This document shows, piece after piece, positions 55,742 through 64,000 of a stretch of DNA of 64,000 nucleotides; the stretch's first letter is position 1, and every line of letters starts with the position of its first letter. The stretch covers positions 1,710,579 to 1,774,578 of the forward strand of contig ML996688.1 of assembly GCA_010356995.1 (NCBI GenBank). The letters are read 5' to 3'. A program made the position numbers and the translations under genes. The notes under the pieces were generated by a model, which ran no database searches, was not told the origin of the DNA, and worked only from the letters and a program-made list of their open reading frames with translations. The DNA is from Trichodelitschia bisporula (Eukaryota; Ascomycota; Dothideomycetes; Phaeotrichales; Phaeotrichaceae).

Positions 55742-56489
55742 TTATTCCCTCGGCTTCGCCACCGGCGTCCACGCGTGGTACTTGGGCTTCGTGCTGGACG
55801 TGTAAGCCGTGGTTTTGCGGACGGAAGGCGATGCTTACGTGCTGTACGGCTTGTATGCGGACCGAGAAGCCGTCATGTTGGGCCGATGGGTCGGGGGCTC
55901 CCAGACACGGATGCCCGGCTGGAGAATGGGGTCAGAGGGCGGAGCCTTGTCAACCATATACGACATCCAAGCGTGCCTGTGCTGTCAGCATCGCCAGCAA
56001 TACGGACAGGCACCTTACCATCCGGGCTCAATCTGCGAACTACGATCATTAGCACGAGTTCAACACCAACACGCCGCCACTTACGGATCTTCACGATAGT
56101 CCTTGTAGTCCACCCAGCGCGTTCTCACTGCCGCCGTTAGCGGTGCCGCGTCCCCGGTGCGCAGTACGTACGCGGCAGCTCCTCCTCCAGATTCTCAAAG
56201 AACTTGTTTCCGAAGCGGTCGACGCCGATCAGTGTGCCCGCCTTGGTGTCACCTATCCATGTCAACCCCACCCTCATCCTCAATCGCAGCGATGTCGCAT
56301 ACCAATGTGCTAACGCGCAGAAGCAGTCGTGGTTAGCCCGCAGCCCGCGAAAAGGGCGTACGCCGTACCTGCAGCTGGTGGCCATATTCCTGCTCCCTGT
56401 CAGCTTGTGGCGCCTCAATGCAGCGCGCAGATACATACCTTCAGCCCTATCCGGCGCAGGTTCCGCAGCGTCCTCAGAATCGTAGACAT
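55742..56489 (-). CDS. NDUFA12: NADH:ubiquinone oxidoreductase (complex I) subunit NDUFA12 homologue, eight exons
   Basis: Accessory complex I subunit in the mitochondrial matrix arm. Exons on the minus strand: 56489-56439, 56389-56369, 56309-56303, 56252-56172, 56127-56085, 56039-56019, 55976-55839 and 55793-55742; 137 residues. The joined product begins MSTILRTLRNLRRIGLK-EYGHQLQ-HIGDTKAGTLIGVDRFGNKFFENLEEELPL and continues RTRWVDYKDYREDPSQIEPGWHAWMSYMVD, ending KPKYHAWTPVA, matching the family throughout. Exon 3 is only 7 nt (CACATTG), and exons 2 and 6 are 21 nt. Every junction preserves the frame. Seven introns in under 750 bp is exceptional for this window. Confidence 0.9.
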
Positions 56490-56663
56490 GGCGGCGGTGG
56501 GAGAGCTGTGATGCGGTTGGTGACGAGTTGTGAGGTTGACGTCGGGGATGGCTCGGCCCGAACCCGAACGATCAGGCGCTAAGGCTTGGGCTTGGCGGAC
56601 ATATCGAAGTCACGACTTCGCGAGGGGCGGAAGAGTATCTCGAGTGCTTTGCAGATCGTTGAT
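56490..56663. promoter_or_regulatory. Compact divergent promoter NDUFA12 / PGS1
   Basis: Only 174 bp separate the start codons of two genes for mitochondrial proteins. Confidence 0.5.
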
Positions 56664-58409
56664 ATGATTGTTCGAAGCTTTGCGCGGTGTGTGAGGTCGA
56701 AGGCGCCGTCGTTTTCGCGGCCTCAATTTCAGCGCGCGCGTGTTTCGAGGGCGTATTCTACGTCTACCCAGCCTCCGCCGTCGAATCAGCCATCGTCGAT
56801 TTCCGCATTAGGAGGATTGACAGCTGAATTGGACAAATTATCGCCGCGGTTTGAGATTGACGCTTCTCAGATTGAGATCCTCAAGACGCCTTCTGAGTTT
56901 TATGAAGTTCTTAAAGTTAGTTCTGCCGGGTTTTCTGTCTACAGTCCAATCGATCTCTTATCCTCCATATGCTTTGATATGATGTTTACAAAAGCAGTTC
57001 AAAATCTCCCATGCTAAACGCCGCATCTTCCTCTCGACTCTCTACATCGGCAAAACCGAACATGAACTTGTACGTTGATCAACCCATCGCGGACCCAGCC
57101 AACGACGTAGATCTCTACCCTCCATGCCGCCCTCAAGCGCAACCCCGACCTCAAACTCTCGATCCTAACCGACGCCCTGCGCGGGACTCGCGAATCGCCC
57201 AACCCATCATGCGCCTCGCTTCTAGCACCATTGATATCCGAGTTCGGGCCCCGCGTCGAAATCCGCATGTTCCACACGCCCAATCTAACCGGCATCCGCA
57301 AGGCGCTGGTACCAAAGCGCATCAACGAGGGATGGGGCCTGCAGCACATGAAGCTGTACGGCATTGACGACGAACTCATCATGTCGGGGTATACCTCCCC
57401 CGCTCCTCACGCCCCACATCAGACTAACCCCTGCAGCGCAAATCTCTCCGACGACTACTTCACCAACCGCCAGGACCGATACCACGTCTTCTCCTCCGCC
57501 GCCGTAACCGCCTACTTCGCCCGCGTCCACCACGCCGTCTCCTCGCTCTCCTTCCAAGTCCATCCCTCCCCCACCGAAGCAGGCTACACCCTAACCTGGC
57601 CCTCAACCAACCCCTCCCCCTCCCCCCTCTCCAACCCACACGCCTTCCGCACAGCAGCAACGCACGAGCTAACCCCCCTCCTCCACCCCCCAGCCCCACC
57701 CACCGCCTCAAAGTCCCAAACCCTCCTCTACCCCCTCCTGCAATTCACCCCCGTCCTCACCCCTGACTCCTCCACCGAACTCCCCGCCCTAACCGCGCTG
57801 CTCACCTCCCTCCGCGCGCCCCCCTTCGGCCCCTCCTCGCGCTGGACCTTCACGGCAGGGTATTTCAACATGACGCCGAGCTTCCGCGACATGCTCCTCT
57901 CATCCCGACCGGGCCGCGCGACCGTCATCGCCGCCGCGCCAGAAGCGAACGGGTTCTTCAACAGCGGCGGCGTGTCCGGCCTGCTCCCAGCCGCATACAC
58001 GCACCTTAGCCGGAAGTTCGTCGAAGCGGCATCGGCCGCCGGGCTCGCATCCAACATCACGCTCAAGGAGTGGCGGCGCGGCACGGTCGGCACGCCTGGC
58101 GGGTGGACGTACCACGCGAAAGGCATTTGGGCGTGGTTACCCGGCGAAGCCGGGGATGCGGGGCCGAGCGTGAGTGTGGTTGGGAGTTCGAATTTTACGG
58201 CCCGGAGTTATGGGTTGGATCTTGAGGCGGGGGTGTGCGTTGTTACGGCGGATGAGGGGTTGAGGAAGAGGTTGGCGGGGGAGGTGGAGCATTTGGAGAG
58301 TTGGGCGGAGCCGGTTGGGGAGTTTGAGTTTGAGAGGGTGGAACGGAGGGTGGGACCGCATGTTCGTTTGGCGATGTGGATTGTTAAGGTGCTTGGGGGG
58401 GCGTTGTAG
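56664..58409 (+). CDS. PGS1: CDP-diacylglycerol--glycerol-3-phosphate 3-phosphatidyltransferase (PGP synthase)
   Basis: First committed step of cardiolipin synthesis in mitochondria. Exons: 56664-56915, 56998-57069, 57111-57388 and 57437-58409; 524 residues. The N-terminal ~45 residues are Arg/Ser-rich with few acidic residues (mitochondrial presequence). Phospholipase D-type HKD motifs: HMKLYGIDDELIMSGANLSDDYF (split by the third intron after GG/C) and the C-terminal YHAKGIWAW...GSSNFTARSYGLD. The second exon encodes FKISHAKRRIFLSTLYIGK, as in the family. The frame is open a further 26 codons upstream to 56586, but that extension overlaps the short divergent promoter, so the later ATG is preferred. 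Confidence 0.93.
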
Positions 58410-59287
58410 GGGTGGAGACGAGCGTTCGGCTGTCGGGAGGCTTGTTGGCGGGCGTCGATGTCAATGGCCTGGTTTGTCTATAGGGAGCATCGCAGATGGT
58501 CTAGCCGTGGCCAGTTTTTAGATACATATAGCTACAGTAGTAGCGAACAGTCAGCCGCTCTGCCTGGAATGGTTACAATCAGATTCATCCCAATCTCCAA
58601 TGCTTGCCGCTTCAAGTAATGTTGCCGACATCGGCCGTCGTCCCTTCGTTTGATAGTGGTAACCCGACGTCATTGTGAATCCCGTGAGGTCGTACCTTCC
58701 TCCGGCCCCAACGACCCCGCATCACCAGCAGCATGTCGTCCCAGCTTTCATCTCACCAAGCAGCAACTCCCAACTCCTCAACAACCAAACTTCACATGGA
58801 GTCACAGCAGAAGAAACCCCATCGGGAGAGCAAAAGACTTGATTCCGTTTAGGTACTACAACCCAACCAGCAATTACCCGCTTACGAAAAGACAGATACA
58901 AGGAAACAGAGATTCCATCCACCAGATCGCTAAAAGACAAGGAAACCCACAGCCGTAAAGGCCACAAATACGCCGAATCCCACAATCGCACCCAGGAATC
59001 AGCAGCGCGCGAGCACACAAGGGGTATATCGTCAATCGTGCCATCAGACCCCCAACCCCGCCGCCATCGCGCCCGTCAACTCCCACCTCCGACCATATCA
59101 TGGGGTATCGTAACATCATCGCAGGTCATCAAGAACCAAGGAAATCGTTCCGTCGTCGGCCGGCGTCAGCGCCAAACCAAGTGGAGGAAAGGCCGCATTG
59201 GAGCCCTCCGTTGTCGTTTAAAACAGGCCACTGTTGAGACCTTTGAGGTGAGAATCCCGCCGAAAGACAAACAGACAACCGCGCACC
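58410..59287. other. Convergent 3' region PGS1 / forkhead gene
   Basis: About 880 bp between two stop codons; no supported gene or repeat. Confidence 0.4.
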
Positions 59288-61498
59288 CTAAAACAAATGC
59301 GAAGCGCTCCTCTTCAACGCCTCCCGTCCTCCGGGCCTCCCTGGAGAACCCGTAGACATACTCTGACTAAACCGGCGGCTGCCACTCTGCCACCCCTTGA
59401 TCGTGCGGTTGATGGCCGGTTGAGCCGGTGCCGACGCCGCTGCGCCAATCGACTGGAACCCCTGCGTGATATCGCAGCCCGGTTCCGAATCATCACTCGG
59501 AATGTCGAGGTACTCGTCGACCTGCGCCGAGCCGCCTTTCGTAGGCGACATGCGCATGGGGCTGCGCAGCAGCGCGCCGGCCTTGACGGGTTCGCGAGCC
59601 GGTGTTTCCTCGGGCAGATTGAAGGTGGGGATATCGGCGCGCATCAAGTTGGCCAAATTCTCCGACGAAGCGAGGCGGACGCGCTTCGCGGGCCGTGGGG
59701 AGATCCGATCGAATTTAGGGGGAGACGTTACACGCGAGGGCGTCGTGTTAATGAAACTGTCGAAATCGAAATCGCCGTCGTGGCTGAGCGTGTTCCACGG
59801 CATGGGGCTGTACTCCAGTACACCGAGGCTCTTGTCTGGCGACGGGAGCATCTCTTTGATCTGGCTGCGGTGATACCGCAGCATTTCACCGGGGGAGCGC
59901 CAGGACGGCGGCTTCGGCTTCTTGAATGCCATGGACGGGGTCAAGGGTTGAAGTTTTGCGGGCCGCATCGGGGACGATGCAGGTGCGGACGTCGGCATCG
60001 CACGACCTTTGGAAGGACTATCGTACGACGATCCTCGGATCCGAGCAATTTCCGCTTCAGCACGGCCGCTGGGCAAGGGCCGATCGAGGTCTGCTTCTGA
60101 GGTGAGCATGTGCCGAGGACCGTGACGAGTCACCGAGGAGTCAATGGACGAAAAGTCGATGGACGAGTAGTAACCCGAGTCGGCACCAAGAAATTTGCGC
60201 TTCTGAGTCGAGAACTTACTGCTTGCTGTGAAACGGCGCGTTCGGGGCGGTGTGTGCTGGCGAGGTGCAACAACCGGCGGCGGAGAGGAACGCAAATCGA
60301 CTGGAGGAGGCGATGAGCGCGGCGGCGGACCCATGGAAGCAGACAGGTTCGGGTTGATACCCTCGTGGATGGCTGGATCGGACGCCGGGATCGTTGCATC
60401 CGACGACGGCTCGTTGTCCTCGGGAAACTTGCTGGAATCTACGGCCTTGGGAAGCGGCTGGCTACTAGCCGGAGGGAGCACAGGCGATGGAACCGAGACC
60501 ACTGCGGGTACAGACGGTGCAGTCGACGGACGAGCCATATCTTGGGCCGACGTGAGGATAAAGGGGGATGCATCCGTATTGGTGTGGCGCCGAGGCTTCT
60601 CCTTAAGGTACTGCGCTTCCATGCCTGGCGTGATGCACCAGTAATGGCCCTTACCCGGATCGTCCTTGGGCCGCTCCTGCTTCATGAAGGCCTTGTTCAG
60701 ACTCAAGTTGTGCCGGATGCTGTTCTGCCATCCGACACCGGACCCGGCCTTGTAGTACTTGAAGTTGTTCTGGATCCACAGGTAGATGGAGTTGAGCGTC
60801 AGCCGACGCGCCGGAGCTCGCAGGATGGCAAAGGCGATGAGCTGCGCATAGCTAAAGTTGGGCTTCGCGCCGTCGTCTTCGAGTTCCGGCATCTCGCTCG
60901 GGTCGGGAAGAACGATGGAGTTGCCGGTATCCTCGCTAGGCTGATGGCTACTTGATGGACGAGAGTGGGTCTTGGGCCGAGCCGATTTTGGCATCGACTT
61001 GCTGGATTCGCGCTTCCGTTTCGAAAGGTTGACCGACCGCTCGCTGAGCGGTGGCGCCGAGGTTGCAGCGGGTACATGCGAAGGCGGAGCGATGCTCGAA
61101 GGAGCGGTCTCGGCAGGCATCCAGGGGGGGAACTGCTCGACTTTTCCGAGCGCGTTATCGACGAAGTACGGTCCGGTCTGGTTCTCTTTGCCCGGAGAGT
61201 AGGCGCTCATACCGGTGTAGTGCTGCTTCGCGGGCGAGTCGGTTACGAACTGATGCTCCTGCGGAGGGGCCATGGTGTACATGTTGATGGCCTGCTGGTG
61301 GCCGGTCACGGGAGTGGTGTAAGCGGGCATGGGCGGCATGTCCAGGCTGTAGCTGTACATGCCGTCATCGAAGTGCGACTGGGAGACGTTCGTGAGGTTG
61401 GCATCGAAGGCCGGGTAGGGGTGGGAGACTGCGTGTTTGACGTCTGGTGGATCTTCGTACACGGATACGGGAGCGAGTTGGCGACGAGGAGCCGCCAT
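59288..61498 (-). CDS. Forkhead transcription factor
   Basis: Intron-less, 736 residues. A complete forkhead (winged-helix) DNA-binding domain lies at about residues 211-300: [28 protein letters not shown], then the recognition-helix region [19 protein letters not shown] and [10 protein letters not shown] basic stretch ([16 protein letters not shown]) just before it may be a nuclear localisation signal. There is no FHA domain, so it resembles Hcm1/Sep1-type rather than Fkh1/2-type factors. The long C-terminal part is Ser/Pro-rich with many SP/TP sites (possible CDK targets) and short conserved-looking blocks such as [20 protein letters not shown] and [13 protein letters not shown]. Likely role in cell-cycle or septation gene expression; that is inference from the family. 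Confidence 0.9.
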   Translation of the reverse strand: MAAPRRQLAPVSVYEDPPDVKHAVSHPYPAFDANLTNVSQSHFDDGMYSYSLDMPPMPAYTTPVTGHQQAINMYTMAPPQEHQFVTDSPAKQHYTGMSAYSPGKENQTGPYFVDNALGKVEQFPPWMPAETAPSSIAPPSHVPAATSAPPLSERSVNLSKRKRESSKSMPKSARPKTHSRPSSSHQPSEDTGNSIVLPDPSEMPELEDDGAKPNFSYAQLIAFAILRAPARRLTLNSIYLWIQNNFKYYKAGSGVGWQNSIRHNLSLNKAFMKQERPKDDPGKGHYWCITPGMEAQYLKEKPRRHTNTDASPFILTSAQDMARPSTAPSVPAVVSVPSPVLPPASSQPLPKAVDSSKFPEDNEPSSDATIPASDPAIHEGINPNLSASMGPPPRSSPPPVDLRSSPPPVVAPRQHTPPRTRRFTASSKFSTQKRKFLGADSGYYSSIDFSSIDSSVTRHGPRHMLTSEADLDRPLPSGRAEAEIARIRGSSYDSPSKGRAMPTSAPASSPMRPAKLQPLTPSMAFKKPKPPSWRSPGEMLRYHRSQIKEMLPSPDKSLGVLEYSPMPWNTLSHDGDFDFDSFINTTPSRVTSPPKFDRISPRPAKRVRLASSENLANLMRADIPTFNLPEETPAREPVKAGALLRSPMRMSPTKGGSAQVDEYLDIPSDDSEPGCDITQGFQSIGAAASAPAQPAINRTIKGWQSGSRRFSQSMSTGSPGRPGGREALKRSASHLF

Positions 61499-64000
61499 TG
61501 TGATTGTCGACCGACGAAAGTATCGTCTCTCAACTGGAGCAGTAATCGCAGAAGAGGAAACGCGTAAAAGCGCGTTCGTGGGTGAGTAGTGCGGTCCTTC
61601 TGAGCGGAGGTGGAGCGGGTTGCTTAGCGCTGGGCAATTTCGGTCGGGTGGGGGGGGTTAGAAGGTGTGGGGGAGTGGGTAAGGTGACGATGGAAGACTG
61701 AAGCGATGGAAGGTCGATTGAAGATATGGTCAGTACACCGATGCTCTTGGATATGGGTGGCCAAGGGGCTCTTTGGCAGGTGGTGATGTTCAGGCGAGGA
61801 GGTTGTGGGGAGTTGGAGTTGGAGCGGCTGACTCTCGCTCACCAGTTGGAGGGCTGGAGAGAGGAGAAGAGAGGGCGGGAGGGCGGCAGAGGAACTTGGA
61901 ACCGCGGCCTGAGGCACCCGCGCGCGCCCGGGCGCGTCAAAGGACCTGGCTTGGCGCCTTTGCGCTGGGGGGGGAGTCCCTGCACTATGCGCGCCTCTCA
62001 CACGCTTCCTTTGGACAGGATGAAAAGAATGCCAGTCATTAATGGCGAAGCGTTAATTCTCGCGCCATTTGTAGTCTTCAATGGCTCCTACGGTCTTGCG
62101 GTAGAGCAGGATGAGGGGAAGGAGGAAGAAGTTGGAATTCGGTGACGACGTTTCCTTGGTGCGAGGTGGGCGAAGCCTTCGAGCTAACGAGCGTGGGACG
62201 TAGCGCGGCCGTCCCGTTCGCAGCGAACTGAGAGGTCCGTGACAGACACGGCGTAAGGCAATCCTCAGTCCGCAAAAGGTCTCATTGGAATGAGCATCTC
62301 CCACGGAGAATAGGAACATTCATCGACATCCTCCCCCCTTCGTTCCACATCCAATTCCTCCTCCCTTCCCTCATTCTGCACCGCGAGCCAAATCCGGGCC
62401 CGCAGGTATCCTAATGCAAGGGTCGGAAGTGCAAGATGTTCCTTGGACAAGAGGGGGATGAGTGGGCAGTACGGGGCAGGGCCGCCGGCACCTCCCTGTC
62501 TGCGGGAACGCGCCCATTGGCTCGCGAAGCAAGGGCGGGAGTGCGAAGCCCAGGCGCGCTCACGATCCGATCGCCCTCCTTGCCCAAGCCGAGTGGAGTA
62601 GGGGTGTGTGCTGGCGCAGCTGTGGGCAGCGGGCGCGCCTGGCGCGCGTTCTCGAAGTCCGCTTTCACGTCTTAATTTGCGCATCTGCGCGCTCGATTTT
62701 TCAACTCGTTGTTCGCGAGGTTTCGCGCCTACGGATGTACACTACTACTACAAATTAAACACCATATAATCCCATCATATCGCCCGCCTGCGTGGCACCA
62801 CCCAGTCCCCCCTCCTCTCCTCAACCTCCTGGGCTCACAGCGCCGATTGGTACCGCCGTCGCGCGCAGCTGGGATACTTTATCCCGCGACCCCGCGCGCC
62901 ACGCTGATAGGCTCGTGGGGGCCAGCAGGTTAAGGCTCGGCAGGCGAGGACTGGCGCTGAGCTTACCGTACTGCACAATGCCCTCTTCGCATCAAGCAAG
63001 AAGTGCTGCTCAAACGCATGAATCCCCGCAGTCCGTTTTGCCCTGTTGCCCTGCGGAGCGCGATGAGTGGCTGCTGTGCTATCGTGAGTGAGAGCGCGTC
63101 GCGTCAGTGGCAACGGGAAACGGCGCGGGGAGGGGACGCGTGCGCGACGCGTGCCGACGCGTGACGCGCGAGTCGGGGGCGTTTCAGCTGCCCGTGGGCT
63201 GCGCCACGGTGGGACGCGGGGTCGGTGGGCGCGTTGAGCTGGGGCTTTTATCGGCCGAGGGCGGATGTCGCTGTGTGGGCCAGAAGAACGCCTTGTGAAG
63301 ATGTCGAACTGTTGAACTACTGAACTTACGCTAAGTTTGGGGGCAGGTTAAGGTAGGGCGAGGGCAGTGTCGGGCTCGCGAACGCGGATCGACTTTCCGG
63401 GCCAGGTTGGTTGGAGAGCGCGGGACGAGCACGACGAGTCATCGTTGGCGGGCCTAGGGCTACTGGAAAAGTCGTTGCTGCCTTTCTTGGGTGTCGTTGT
63501 GGATGGGGCGGCTATGACCTTTTACGGGACCCTGGGGTATATCAAACGGCTTGGCGGGACGACGTCGTGCAGCTTGACTTAAGTGAACTTAGAGGATTCT
63601 GCATATGCGCAGACGGGAAGGCGCCGTTTCAGCATGCTCATAGTGCATCGCTGATACAGAGGCATTTGCGGGGCTGGCGGGTAAGCTCGCCGGCGGACGA
63701 AGTCGGCGAGGCTGTGGGGCGGAGTGCATGTTGGCAGCTGAGTATATGGCGCCATATTAAGTGTACGAGCTGCTTGCTCGTTTATATGAGGCAGGCCTTG
63801 GATGGAGATGTTGGACGATGTCAAAAAGCGGTGTGAGGGGACGCGATGTTGTGTTTTTGTGCGCGGTGGTTGCTGGGCAGGCGATATGAATAGTGAGAGG
63901 AGATATAACCGGGTTTGCCTGCTGCTGTGCCTACCGTACGAGCGTACGCGAGAGTGGCACGAGTGGGGGGGATGGGAATGCGTGGGTCACGTGCTATGGG
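61499..64000. other. Long upstream region of the forkhead gene, no gene seen
   Basis: 2.5 kb to the window edge, GC-rich, with only short unsupported open frames. It contains the presumed forkhead promoter and, at 63136-63162, three closely spaced ACGCGT motifs. Confidence 0.45.
63136..63162. promoter_or_regulatory. Cluster of three MCB-like ACGCGT motifs
   Basis: ACGCGT occurs at 63136, 63147 and 63157, each inside a gACGCGTg context, spaced 11 and 10 bp, i.e. about one helical turn. ACGCGT is the MluI cell-cycle box bound by MBF-type APSES factors in yeasts. The nearest known gene is the forkhead gene 1.6 kb away; a gene beyond the window could be the real target. Confidence 0.45.

Noticed and set aside
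62265-63836. Several 80-140-codon open frames at the right end
   Set aside because: GC-rich random frames on both strands with no shared family, splice structure or codon pattern.

Overview
This window is nuclear DNA of a filamentous ascomycete (Pezizomycotina; a more exact placement is not supported from sequence alone). The reasons are the short introns (mostly 41-60 nt, GT donor, CTAAC/CTGAC branch sites, AG acceptors), densely packed genes on both strands, and typical fungal families: Zn2Cys6 regulator, FLC/TRP channel, GID ligase subunit, S1/P1 nuclease and HIS3. Gene models below are spliced by eye; junctions were chosen so that family-conserved residues stay in frame and exon phases add up.

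Left part (1-18 kb): 3' part of BRE1; a decayed Ty3/Gypsy integrase remnant arranged as an inverted pair; BMT5; FYV10/GID9; an uncharacterised polytopic membrane protein; intron-less and intein-less PRP8 (7 kb) sharing a divergent promoter with RPL34; and an F-box protein.

Accessory stretch (18-33 kb): degenerate tandem repeats, a lineage-restricted orphan gene, a 17-bp minisatellite, acireductone dioxygenase, a secreted phytase-like esterase, a secreted S1/P1 nuclease and a small cysteine-rich secreted protein. Next comes a three-copy tandem repeat, each unit carrying an initiator-tRNA-like gene; two copies have a CAC instead of a CAT anticodon. This is the most unusual locus in the window. 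A mitochondrial hotdog thioesterase-like protein and a 74-residue small protein follow.

Right part (33-64 kb): an FLC/TRP-like channel; a long gene-poor gap; a housekeeping block (ATP7, EGD2, RPL14, RPL25, TIM8); a nutrient block (Zn2Cys6 regulator, ACS-family MFS permease, PTR2 peptide transporter); a second housekeeping block (BUD31, NDUFA6, RPC19, HIS3, NDUFA12, PGS1); and a forkhead transcription factor with a cluster of MCB-like motifs far upstream.

Functional themes: splicing (PRP8, BUD31), translation and ribosome biogenesis (BMT5, RPL34, RPL14, RPL25, EGD2, RPC19, tRNA-like genes), mitochondrial function (ATP7, TIM8, NDUFA6, NDUFA12, PGS1) and nutrient acquisition (phytase-like esterase, S1/P1 nuclease, two transporters and a regulator).
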